6,685 bases of DNA from Chloroflexota bacterium (GTDB lineage Bacteria > Chloroflexota > Dehalococcoidia > GIF9 > AB-539-J10), in the NCBI GenBank assembly GCA_030670425.1, contig DAOVBS010000032.1:1-6685 (forward strand), read 5' to 3'. A model generated the notes under the pieces. The model did not search any database. It was not told the origin of the DNA and saw nothing but the letters and a program-made list of their open reading frames with translations. The translations under genes were made by a program, and so were the position numbers. Below are positions 1 through 6,332 of the stretch, piece after piece (positions within the stretch are counted from its first letter, which is position 1; each line of letters opens with the position of its first letter).

Positions 1-315
1 ACACCCCACGTCGTCAAGCTACTCAGAAACGCCGGCGCCAAAGAGGTCCACCTCCGCATCTGCGCTCCCCCTATTTGCCATCCCTGCTTCCTCGGCGTCG
101 ACTTGGCCACTCAGTGGGAGCTTATCGCCAACAGAAAGACCGTCCCCGAAATCAGGGATTTCCTCGGCGCTGATTCCCTCGGCTACCTCACCGTCGATGC
201 GCTGCTTCGGGCTGTTGGCTTGCCCAGAGACCTCTTCTGTCTCTCCTGCTTCACCGGAGACTATCCCATACCGGTGCAAATGGGAATGGATAAGCTGGCA
301 CTGGAAACAACATAG
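1..315 (+). CDS. purF: Amidophosphoribosyltransferase PurF, C-terminal part (5' end outside window)
   Basis: PurF transfers glutamine amide nitrogen to PRPP to give phosphoribosylamine, the first committed step of purine synthesis, in the cytoplasm. Reading frame 1 is open from base 1 to TAG at 313-315, giving the last 104 residues of a protein that is normally about 470 residues long. The N-terminal Ntn glutaminase domain and most of the PRTase domain are therefore outside the window. Family signatures visible are AGAKEVHLRI, APPICHPCF, the GADSLGYLTVDALL stretch and CLSCFTGDYP near the end. Cysteines at visible residues 29, 80 and 83 (HPCF and a CxxC pair) match three of the four [4Fe-4S] ligands of the Bacillus subtilis enzyme; the fourth would lie upstream. 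An iron-sulfur, oxygen-labile PurF is therefore likely. pdxT follows after 14 bases in the same direction. Confidence 0.95.
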   Translation, partial: TPHVVKLLRNAGAKEVHLRICAPPICHPCFLGVDLATQWELIANRKTVPEIRDFLGADSLGYLTVDALLRAVGLPRDLFCLSCFTGDYPIPVQMGMDKLALETT

Positions 316-329
316 GACAGGCAAGAAAC

Positions 330-908
330 ATGAGAATTGGAGTGCTCGCCCTGCAGGGCGCATTCATAGAACATATGAGGATTGTAGAGGAACTGGGTGT
401 GGATGCTGTCCCCATTCGGCTTCCGCATCAGCTCGAGGAAACGGACGGGATCGTCATACCTGGCGGCGAGAGCACAACCATCCTCAGCCTTATGGAGACT
501 TTCGGGTTGATCCAACCTCTAAGACAGCTGGCCCGCCTGGGGCTTCCCATGCTAGGCACATGTGCAGGCATGATCTGCCTAGCCAAGAACATTCCAGACG
601 ACGACGTGCAGACTCTGAGCGCCATCGACATCGTAGTCAGGCGCAATGCCTTTGGAAGACAGACAGACAGCTTCGAGACTGAACTCTCAATCCCCGTCCT
701 AGGAGCCGAACCCTTTCCGGCGATTTTCATTCGTGCCCCCATCATCGAACGAGCAGGACCCCAGGTCCAGATCTTGGCCAAGCTACCCAGCGGTGAGGCC
801 GTCGCCGCCAGGCAAGGCAAGTTGATAGCCACCGCTTTCCACCCCGAATTAACCCGCGACTTCAGGCTGCATGGCTATTTCCTGAAAATTGCCGGTTCCC
901 CTGAATAA
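330..908 (+). CDS. pdxT: Pyridoxal 5'-phosphate synthase glutaminase subunit PdxT
   Basis: PdxT hydrolyses glutamine and passes the ammonia to PdxS, which builds pyridoxal 5'-phosphate from ribose 5-phosphate and glyceraldehyde 3-phosphate. The 192-residue product has the usual family length and is one class I glutamine amidotransferase domain. It opens with MRIGVLALQGAFIEH. The oxyanion/substrate loop GGES is at 45-48, the nucleophile Cys78 lies in GTCAGM, and the catalytic pair His171/Glu173 lies in AFHPELT. The arrangement matches B. subtilis PdxT closely, so the enzyme looks intact. A purine-rich ribosome site (AGGACAGG, 314-321) overlaps the purF stop codon and lies 8 bases before the ATG. 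No pdxS is in the window, so its partner must be encoded elsewhere. It probably shares a transcript with purF. Confidence 0.96.
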   Translation: MRIGVLALQGAFIEHMRIVEELGVDAVPIRLPHQLEETDGIVIPGGESTTILSLMETFGLIQPLRQLARLGLPMLGTCAGMICLAKNIPDDDVQTLSAIDIVVRRNAFGRQTDSFETELSIPVLGAEPFPAIFIRAPIIERAGPQVQILAKLPSGEAVAARQGKLIATAFHPELTRDFRLHGYFLKIAGSPE

Positions 909-944
909 CGGAGATGGAACAGCGAACTGCGGCATGCACACTTT

Positions 945-951
945 GAGGAGG
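945..951 (+). promoter_or_regulatory. Strong ribosome binding site of nrpR
   Basis: GAGGAGG lies 10 bases before the ATG at 962. An in-frame TGA at 944-946 closes the frame just upstream and no other start codon intervenes, so the ATG at 962 is the only reasonable start. Confidence 0.75.
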
Positions 952-961
952 ACGGAGCAAT

Positions 962-2008
962 ATGCCTTCAAATCGTCTTGTTGAGCAAGAAGAAAGGCCA
1001 AGAGCCGTGCAGACGGCAAGTGGGGACGCGGAGAACAAGATGATAGCCATCCTCCGGATCCTCAGCGAGTCTCCTGAACCGCTCGGCTCAATCACCATTG
1101 CTCGCCAACTTGAGCGCTATGGCATTTTCTTGAGTGAGAGGGCGGTCAGATACCATCTAAGGATAACTGATGAGCGAGGCTACACCCAGCCCAGGGGACG
1201 CGACGGAAGAGCGGTCACCTCGGAGGGACTCGAAGAACTCCGAATGGCTCTGGCGCCCCAACAGGTGGGTTTCATCATTGACAAGCTTGAGCTGCTGGCT
1301 TTCCAGACCACCTTTGACCCTCGAACGAAGACCGGCCAAGTTCCGGTGAATACCTCGCTGTTTGAAAAAGACAAATTTCACGATGCGCTGGTGGCGATGC
1401 GCTGCGCTTTCGAGGCTGGGATTTGTGTCAGCCAGCTAGTCGCCGTTGCGTCAGAGGGAGAGAAGCTTGGGGCAGTAGTCGTCCCAGAGGGCAAGATCGG
1501 TCTGGCTACGGTCTGCAGTGTGGTGATCAACGGTGTGCTACTTAAGGCGTGTGTTCCTATGGAGTCCAAGTTTGGAGGCGTGCTTGAAGTCATACACTCC
1601 AGGCCGAGACGTTTTGTAGCCATAATCAACTACGCCGGGACATCCCTTGATCCTTCAGAACAGTACATTCGCGCCAAGATGACAGATGTCACGGGTGCAA
1701 CAAGCGGAGGCCACGGCAAGATATTAGCGAATTTCCGTGAGATAGTAGCGCCCTCGAGGGCAATCGTTGAAGCGAAGGTAGCGCAACTCAAGGAGGCTGG
1801 CATCAATGGAGTATACGTCCTAGGCAACACCAGCGAGCCAGTTTGCCAGATCGCTGTACATATGAATCGCGTCGGCATGGTGCTCCTCGGCGGGCTGAAC
1901 CCCATTGCAGTAGCGGCCGAGGCAGGCATCGAGGTAGAGAACATAGCTGAAAGCGGACTAGTTGACTTCCAGCGGCTACATAGCTACCGCGAGCTCTTCA
2001 ACAAGTAA
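962..2008 (+). CDS. nrpR: NrpR-type nitrogen-responsive transcriptional regulator (winged helix plus one NrpR domain)
   Basis: This 348-residue protein matches the NrpR family (older name DUF128). In methanogens NrpR represses nitrogen-assimilation genes and leaves DNA when 2-oxoglutarate rises. Residues 1-24 are a polar, probably disordered tail. Residues 25-92 form a winged-helix DNA-binding domain: helical NKMIAILRILSESPEPLGS, then LERYGIFLSERAVRYHLRI with the likely recognition helix at 58-68, then a wing ending in GRAVTSEGLEEL. Residues 97-345 are a single NrpR effector domain, with GLATVCSVVINGVLLKACVP, SKFGGVLEV, GATSGGHGKILANFREI and VGMVLLGGLNPIAVAAEAGI. The Methanococcus protein has two such domains. 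The one-domain form here resembles Methanosarcina NrpRI. It follows pdxT by 53 bases and converges on purQ. Family assignment is secure; the signal, operator and target genes are inferred from the family, not seen here. Confidence 0.88.
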   Translation: MPSNRLVEQEERPRAVQTASGDAENKMIAILRILSESPEPLGSITIARQLERYGIFLSERAVRYHLRITDERGYTQPRGRDGRAVTSEGLEELRMALAPQQVGFIIDKLELLAFQTTFDPRTKTGQVPVNTSLFEKDKFHDALVAMRCAFEAGICVSQLVAVASEGEKLGAVVVPEGKIGLATVCSVVINGVLLKACVPMESKFGGVLEVIHSRPRRFVAIINYAGTSLDPSEQYIRAKMTDVTGATSGGHGKILANFREIVAPSRAIVEAKVAQLKEAGINGVYVLGNTSEPVCQIAVHMNRVGMVLLGGLNPIAVAAEAGIEVENIAESGLVDFQRLHSYRELFNK

Positions 2009-2097
2009 CGCCGCCCTCACTGCGCACCGGCCCCCAACCCAACCCCACCTGAGCTATCAGCCTCCGTTGGCAGACCCTCACCTCAGAGTGAGCTGCC
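2009..2097. terminator. Convergent nrpR/purQ junction: C-rich, possibly Rho-dependent end, with weak hairpin
   Basis: This 89-base gap separates the stop codons of two convergent genes. There is no GC-rich hairpin followed by a T-run on either strand. On the plus strand bases 2009-2060 are C-rich and G-poor, with C-runs at 2031-2035, 2038-2040 and 2043-2046, the composition favoured by Rho loading sites. On the minus strand the same bases are three G-runs in a row. A 5-bp stem, CTCAC (2077-2081) and GTGAG (2088-2092) with a 6-base loop, is the only hairpin seen and is weak. Some termination must occur here, but the mechanism is a guess. Confidence 0.25.
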
Positions 2098-2862
2098 TCA
2101 TAACCCACGGGCCCATTTCACGGCGTTGGCAAATAGCCTAAACCCCTCTCCAAAGCCTTCGGTCGCTCCTTGTGTCCAGTGCGGCTGCTGGCTTCCCCGA
2201 ACAGAGCGTTCCGGGTGTGGCATGAGGCCAAACACCCGCCCCGAATCATCACACACACCAGCAACATCATCAACCGAGCCGTTAGGATTGTAAGGGTACC
2301 CCGCCCTGTTGCCCAACTCGTCGACATAATATAGCACCTTCCTCATTCCGGACAGGACCTCAGGGGCAGCAACTACCTTGCCTTCGCCATGAGCAACAGG
2401 CAGATAGAGCCGCTCTATCCCCTCGGTGAAGAGGCAAGGGCTGTCTCTATTGACTCTCAGATGTACCCACCGGCATTCGAACCTCCCCGAATCATTGTAG
2501 GTCACGCTCATTCGTTGCTGTCCCACCCTCGGGGAGGGCAAGATCCCGGCCTTCACCAGGGCCTGAAAGCCATTGCAGATACCCAGTACCAATCTGCCGC
2601 TTTCCACAAATCTGGGCACGTCTTGCCCCAGTCTAAACCTGATTTCATTTGCCAGTATCTTGCCTGCCCCCAGGTCGTCACCGTAGGTGAAGCCACCAGG
2701 AATGGCAACTATCTGGAAGTCATTGAGATTACGCTCGCGGCGAACCAGTTCGCCAATGTGGACAAGCGACGTCGAGGCTCCGGCTTGCTCAAAGGCAAAA
2801 GCTGTTTCATAATCGCAGTTGCTTCCAGGCGCCCTCAGGACAAGCACTCTCACCCTACTCAC
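2098..2862 (-). CDS. purQ: Phosphoribosylformylglycinamidine synthase glutaminase subunit PurQ
   Basis: PurQ releases ammonia from glutamine for FGAM synthase, which converts FGAR to FGAM with ATP (step 4 of purine synthesis). The 254-residue protein is a class I amidotransferase domain. It shows the opening VLVLRAPGSNCDYET (7-20), the GGFTYGDDLGAG loop (56-67), the nucleophile Cys96 in LGICNGFQ, and the catalytic His216/Glu218 in GLMPHPERS. It is longer than the roughly 227-residue B. subtilis PurQ. The segment NDSGRFECRWVHL (123-135), LPVAHGEG (154-161) and the tail resemble the glutaminase domain of large one-chain PurL. The start is GTG. The ATP-grasp-free FGAM core is supplied by purL, whose stop codon lies 6 bases upstream, so the two are surely one operon. 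In-frame GTG codons 4 and 6 are alternative starts but would leave a poorly spaced ribosome site. Confidence 0.96.
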   Translation of the reverse strand: MSRVRVLVLRAPGSNCDYETAFAFEQAGASTSLVHIGELVRRERNLNDFQIVAIPGGFTYGDDLGAGKILANEIRFRLGQDVPRFVESGRLVLGICNGFQALVKAGILPSPRVGQQRMSVTYNDSGRFECRWVHLRVNRDSPCLFTEGIERLYLPVAHGEGKVVAAPEVLSGMRKVLYYVDELGNRAGYPYNPNGSVDDVAGVCDDSGRVFGLMPHPERSVRGSQQPHWTQGATEGFGEGFRLFANAVKWARGL

Positions 2863-2868
2863 AGCTTG

Positions 2869-5718
2869 CTACCACCTCAACGGTTCCTGCCAGACTGTCC
2901 TGAGTTCCTCAATTGACCTGTCCACAACCTTCTTACCCTGTAGTCCGTGGATTATCAATCGCCCCAAGGTGGTGACTCTGCCGATCAGGGCAAAACTGGC
3001 TTCGCCCATGGCTCTCTCAAACTTGTCTCTGGACGCCAAAGCAATCGTCACCAAGAAACGGCCGTTCGACTCCGAAAAAAGGACCAGATCGTCCCTGTCT
3101 ACCCCTTCACCCAGCGGTACTCTGTCCAGCCGGATCGTGGCTCCCACACGTCCAGCAATGGCCATTTCAGCGACCGCAACGCCAAGTCCGCCTTCACTCA
3201 AGTCATGGCAGGCCGTCACAATGCCGCTGGCCATTGCACGGCTAAGTGTAGCCATCAGCTTCTTGCTCTCGGGTGGCCTGACCACGGGCACACAGCCGGC
3301 CATAAGCCCGAGCGTTGCGAAGTACTCGGAACCACCCAGCTCCCTGTACGTCCTACCAAGCAAGTAGACCAGGTCACCCACTCGTTTGAAGTCCATGGAC
3401 ACCGTCCCAGCGACGTCCTCCATAACGGCAAGAGATGACACCAGCAGCGTGTGAGGGACGGAAACCGACTTCCCACCGATTTGCACTTCATTGTTCAGGC
3501 TATCCTTGCCAGAGATGAAAGGTGTGCCGTAGGCAAGCGACATATCGCGGCACGCCTCACAGGCTCTGACCAACGCCCCCAGACTCTGCGGCTCACTTAC
3601 ATCTCCCCAGCAGAAATTATCCAGAAGAGCCACTCTCTCCAGGCTTCCGCCAACAGCAACCACCTGTCTCAGAGCCTCATCTATTGCGGAGGCAGCCATC
3701 CAGTAGGGGTCGATGTCACCATACCTCTGGTTAATCCCATTCGCCACGATTAACCCCGCTTTCGAATCCTGCAACGGTTTAATGATCGCAGCATCACTGG
3801 GCCCATCATTCTCCTTGCCCACCAGGGGTTTCAGGACACTCGTTCCCTGCACCTCATAATCATATTGGCGGATCACCCACTCTTTGCTGCACACATTCCA
3901 GGAGCCGAGAATTGACAGCAGCATCTCCCCCAGGTCCGAGGGCATCTCGTTTATCTCTCCAGGGCGGACAACAGGCTCCCAGAATGCCTCAAGCTGGAGT
4001 TGTGGCCGGCCACGATGCAGAAAGCGCATATCAAGGTTGCAGACAAGGGTCCCCTGATAGAACAGTTCCAGGGCCTGGCTATCAGTGAACTCCCCGATTA
4101 CAGTTGCCTCAACGTCCTCGCAGGCAAAAAGCTTCAGCAGTCTGTCAAAACACTCCTGCGGCACCGCCAGCACCATACGCTCCTGCGCTTCGGAGATCCA
4201 TATCTCATCGTAGGAAAGACCCGAGTACTTCAGCGGCACCTTGTCAAGATGGACACGGACCCCGGTGTCAGCGGCCATCTCACCAACAGCCGAAGAAAGA
4301 CCGCCACCACCACAATCGGTTATTCTCGAGAAGAGCCGTTCATCCCGGGCCCGAATCAATGCGTCAATCATTTTCTTCTCAACAATGGGATCCCCAATCT
4401 GTACAGCGCTGTAGGACAGCTCTGTTGATCTTTGAGTCAGTTTCCCCGAGGCAAAGGTGACGCCGTGTATGCCATCCCGTCCGGTCCTGCCACCGACAAG
4501 CACCACCAGCTCTCCCGACTTATGGTGGCCTCTCAGCGCGCATTGCTTAGGCATGATACCGACGCTGCCGCAGAACACCAGCGGATTCGCCAGATATCTC
4601 TCATCGAATCTGATGCTGCCGTTGGCGGTAGGGATGCCCAGCCGGTTGCCATAGTCAGCGACGCCTGCCCGCACACCTTTGAGGACGGAGCGGGGATGCA
4701 ATACCCCGGGCGGCAGCCTGTCGTATGGCAGGTCAGGTGGAGCAAAGCAGAACACGTCGGTATTAAGGATTGGCTTCGCCGCAAGACCAGTACCCAATAT
4801 GTCACGAACCACGCCACCTATGCCGGTGGCGGCTCCTCCGTACGGTTCAATCGCCGAAGGATGATTGTGGGTTTCCACTTTGAAGCAGACTGCCCAGCTA
4901 CCATCAAAATCGATAACTCCAGCATTGTCTTCAAATACGGAAAGACACCATGCCCTATCAAGCTCCCTGGTAGCTTTCACAATAGTACTCTCAAGCAGAT
5001 TGTCAATCTCGCTGTGAGCAAGCTTGATTCTTCCCTTGAAAGTCTTGTGGCAGCAGTGTTCAGACCATGTTTGGGCCAGTGTCTCAAGCTCAACATCTGT
5101 GGGGTTACGGTTCTCCCCGCGGAAGTAGCTAGTAATGGCAGTCAGCTCATCACCGCTGAAGCCGAATTCTTGAGCCAGCCGGCACAGACTTCCTTCATCT
5201 GTCTCAAGCAGTTCAACATGTCTCAGCTCTAGCTGGTATCCGGGCTTGTCAAGTAGTGTCGTTATCTCGTCTTCAACCACATGCTCTACAGTTGGGTTGA
5301 CGAGCACTCTCCTGGTGATCGTCTCCAGGGACTGTGCATCAAGTGCTCCTTCGATAACATAGCACTTGCCCGTTTTGACTGCCCTGAGACTGATTATCCC
5401 CAGATCAGCCACTGCCTTGACTATGCTCTGCTCCACCGGATCCGTGACTCCGGCATTGTAGGTCACTCTCACCGCATGAACGCCTCTTCCGAGCTCAAGT
5501 GCTTCGCCGCACCAGTAGTCCTGGATAATCGGATCGGCCAGGAGTTCGCGGCACACAAGGTCCAGGTCCCCCGGCTCTAAGTCGCCGTCAAGCCAGTAGA
5601 TATCAACCACCCGGATGCTTGATACTTTACCTATGCCCAGGTCCTGTATGTCCCGGGTGAGGCCCTCCCCCCGGGCATCAGTCAAGTGCTTCTTGAGACA
5701 GACCTCTACTCTATACAT
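2869..5718 (-). CDS. purL: Phosphoribosylformylglycinamidine synthase, PurS-PurS-PurL fusion
   Basis: This is the synthase subunit that makes FGAM from FGAR, ATP and the ammonia supplied by PurQ. At 949 residues it is about 200 longer than classical small PurL and about 350 shorter than one-chain PurL. Residues 1-78 and 81-155 are two PurS-like domains: the second has VTYNAGVTDPVEQSI, VKTGKCYVIEG and LVNPTVEHVVED, and the first has ELLADPIIQDYW in the same place. Residues about 170-216 are a linker like that of large PurL (NPTDVELETLAQ). The core shows WSEHCCHKTF (218-227), KVETHNHPSAIEP (280-292), GGAATGIGGVVRD (294-306), TDCGGGGLSSAVGEMA (467-482), GKDSLNNE (737-744) and HDLSEGGLGVAVAEMA (838-853). 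The last and third-last mark the two pseudo-symmetric halves. There is no glutaminase domain. The ATG is the only usual start after an in-frame stop 15 bases upstream (CTG aside); a G-rich site (GGGGGTGG, 5734-5741) precedes it. Confidence 0.96.
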   Translation of the reverse strand: MYRVEVCLKKHLTDARGEGLTRDIQDLGIGKVSSIRVVDIYWLDGDLEPGDLDLVCRELLADPIIQDYWCGEALELGRGVHAVRVTYNAGVTDPVEQSIVKAVADLGIISLRAVKTGKCYVIEGALDAQSLETITRRVLVNPTVEHVVEDEITTLLDKPGYQLELRHVELLETDEGSLCRLAQEFGFSGDELTAITSYFRGENRNPTDVELETLAQTWSEHCCHKTFKGRIKLAHSEIDNLLESTIVKATRELDRAWCLSVFEDNAGVIDFDGSWAVCFKVETHNHPSAIEPYGGAATGIGGVVRDILGTGLAAKPILNTDVFCFAPPDLPYDRLPPGVLHPRSVLKGVRAGVADYGNRLGIPTANGSIRFDERYLANPLVFCGSVGIMPKQCALRGHHKSGELVVLVGGRTGRDGIHGVTFASGKLTQRSTELSYSAVQIGDPIVEKKMIDALIRARDERLFSRITDCGGGGLSSAVGEMAADTGVRVHLDKVPLKYSGLSYDEIWISEAQERMVLAVPQECFDRLLKLFACEDVEATVIGEFTDSQALELFYQGTLVCNLDMRFLHRGRPQLQLEAFWEPVVRPGEINEMPSDLGEMLLSILGSWNVCSKEWVIRQYDYEVQGTSVLKPLVGKENDGPSDAAIIKPLQDSKAGLIVANGINQRYGDIDPYWMAASAIDEALRQVVAVGGSLERVALLDNFCWGDVSEPQSLGALVRACEACRDMSLAYGTPFISGKDSLNNEVQIGGKSVSVPHTLLVSSLAVMEDVAGTVSMDFKRVGDLVYLLGRTYRELGGSEYFATLGLMAGCVPVVRPPESKKLMATLSRAMASGIVTACHDLSEGGLGVAVAEMAIAGRVGATIRLDRVPLGEGVDRDDLVLFSESNGRFLVTIALASRDKFERAMGEASFALIGRVTTLGRLIIHGLQGKKVVDRSIEELRTVWQEPLRW
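2872..2879 (-). promoter_or_regulatory. Ribosome binding site supporting the GTG start of purQ
   Basis: On the minus strand TGAGGTGG lies 9 bases before the GTG at 2862. It sits inside the last codons of purL, so purQ translation is likely coupled to purL. The good spacing is the reason for preferring GTG at 2862. Confidence 0.6.
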
Positions 5719-5820
5719 CAGCGAATAGCTTCACCACCCCCAACGGACACATCAAACGTTCGCGCCTCCTCCCACCACAGAGCAGTAAACATTGCCCCAG
5801 CTCATCTTGGACGACTACTG

Positions 5821-5833
5821 TGCTAGGATAGCA
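5821..5833. promoter_or_regulatory. 13-base dyad with an extended -10 element on each strand (candidate purL promoter core)
   Basis: TGCTA-GGA-TAGCA is a perfect 5-bp inverted repeat with a 3-base centre. On the plus strand it reads TGC-TAGGAT and on the minus strand TGC-TATCCT; each fits TGn plus a 4/6 match to TATAAT. No convincing -35 box was found on the minus strand. A minus-strand start about 7 bases downstream would give purL a leader of roughly 100 bases. It could also, or instead, be a repressor operator. Confidence 0.35.
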
Positions 5834-5845
5834 TAAATCCCAGTG
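5825..5845 (+). repeat. Imperfect direct repeat, copy 1
   Basis: The copy ends in ATCCCAGTG (5837-5845), identical to copy 2 at 5942-5950. The preceding A+T-rich part (AGGATAGCATAA) is similar to copy 2 when one gap is allowed. It contains a small dyad, GGAT (5826-5829) and ATCC (5837-5840), separated by 7 bases. It overlaps the 13-base palindrome at 5821-5833. Confidence 0.4.
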
Positions 5846-5913
5846 ACCAAGAAGGAGCACACCGCGAGGCACGAAACAAGGAGACCCCAAGGCAAGACAG
5901 TCAACGCACACAA

Positions 5914-5943
5914 TTGTCGCCGAAGAAATCAAGATGGTATAAT
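5914..5943 (+). promoter_or_regulatory. gatC promoter (-35 TTGTCG, extended -10 TGGTATAAT)
   Basis: TATAAT at 5938-5943 is a perfect -10 hexamer, and TG at 5935-5936 makes it an extended -10. TTGTCG at 5914-5919 matches 4 of 6 bases of the -35 consensus, with an 18-base spacer. Transcription would start near 5950, only about 14 bases before the gatC ATG, and that short leader has no Shine-Dalgarno sequence. If the organism were an archaeon, the same A+T box, 26 bases before the ATG, could be read as a TATA box of a leaderless gene. Confidence 0.6.
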
Positions 5944-5950
5944 CCCAGTG
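5931..5950 (+). repeat. Imperfect direct repeat, copy 2 (over the gatC -10 box)
   Basis: This copy reads AAGATGGTATAATCCCAGTG, sharing its last nine bases exactly with copy 1, which lies 105 bases upstream. It covers the gatC -10 box and the predicted transcription start. It has a small dyad, GAT (5933-5935) and ATC (5942-5944), separated by 6 bases. Confidence 0.4.
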
Positions 5951-5963
5951 CTCCAGAACCACA

Positions 5964-6251
5964 ATGAAGCTAAGTGATGAACAGGTAAAGCACATCGCCT
6001 GGCTAGGTCGGCTGGCCATGAGCCAAGTCGAAGTCGAGAAATTCAAGCTGCAGCTTTCCCATATTCTGGAGAACTTCGAGATATTGCAGGAAGTTGATAC
6101 CACGGATGTCCTGCCGGCGACTCAGACTACCGCCTCACAAAACGTCTTTAGAGAGGACAATGCAGCAGAGTCCTATCCTCAACAGGAGATCCTAGCCAAT
6201 GCCCCCAACCGTGAAGAGAATTGCTTCAAGGTAAGAGCAATACTTGAGTAG
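5964..6251 (+). CDS. gatC: Asp-tRNA(Asn)/Glu-tRNA(Gln) amidotransferase subunit C
   Basis: GatC is the small subunit that clamps GatA to GatB in the GatCAB complex, which converts Glu-tRNA(Gln) and/or Asp-tRNA(Asn) to the amide forms. The 95-residue product has the usual family length. It shows the opening LSDEQVKHIAWLGRLAMS (3-20), a helix ending in FKLQLSHILENFEILQEVDT (27-46), the DVLPATQT turn (48-55), NVFREDNA (60-67) and the closing NAPNREENCFKVRAILE (79-95). The ATG at 5964 is the first start after an in-frame TAA that overlaps the -10 box, and the family N-terminus begins exactly here. No Shine-Dalgarno sequence precedes it, which is unlike its neighbours. gatA follows after an unusually wide 93-base gap; gatB must lie beyond the window. 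Confidence 0.95.
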   Translation: MKLSDEQVKHIAWLGRLAMSQVEVEKFKLQLSHILENFEILQEVDTTDVLPATQTTASQNVFREDNAAESYPQQEILANAPNREENCFKVRAILE

Positions 6252-6326
6252 ATCCATTCGTAAGTAGCCAACACCATCCCTGGTCGTACCGTTTGGCACA
6301 GGGTCACCGTATGCAACAGCGCCGAA

Positions 6327-6332
6327 GAGAGG
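6327..6332 (+). promoter_or_regulatory. Ribosome binding site supporting the GTG start of gatA
   Basis: GAGAGG lies 12 bases before the GTG at 6345. Its last two bases are the first two of the palindrome at 6331-6343. Confidence 0.5.

Noticed and set aside
197..682. Plus-strand open frame of 161 codons over the purF-pdxT junction
   Set aside because: It is out of frame with two well-recognised genes and gives a low-complexity Arg/His/Pro-rich product.
889..917. Possible separate promoter for nrpR
   Set aside because: TTGCCG at 889-894 has no acceptable -10 hexamer at normal spacing, so co-transcription with pdxT is simpler.
895..920. Inverted repeat GTTCC ... GGAAC around the pdxT stop, as a possible NrpR operator
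   Set aside because: The half-sites are in the opposite order to the known GGAA-N6-TTCC operator, the spacer is 16 bases and the arms are only 5 bases, partly inside pdxT. Likely chance.
2389..2916. Plus-strand open frame of 175 codons
   Set aside because: Antisense to the PurQ active-site region; a shadow of purQ codon bias.
4432..5232. Long open frame of 266 codons on the plus strand
   Set aside because: It lies wholly antisense to purL, whose conserved motifs cover the same bases. The translation shows no family resemblance and there is no promoter or ribosome site.
5719..5963. Search for a tRNA, small RNA or riboswitch in the largest intergenic region
   Set aside because: No cloverleaf, TTCRA-type arm, purine-riboswitch core or GC-rich hairpin with a T-run could be recognised.
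5711..6103. Minus-strand open frame of 130 codons across the divergent intergenic region
   Set aside because: It is antisense to the gatC start and overlaps the purL start. Its repeated HWD residues merely read through the direct repeat in the intergenic DNA.
6293..6315. Possible internal promoter for gatA (TTGGCA and TATGCA)
   Set aside because: The two boxes are separated by only 11 bases, too short for a working promoter.
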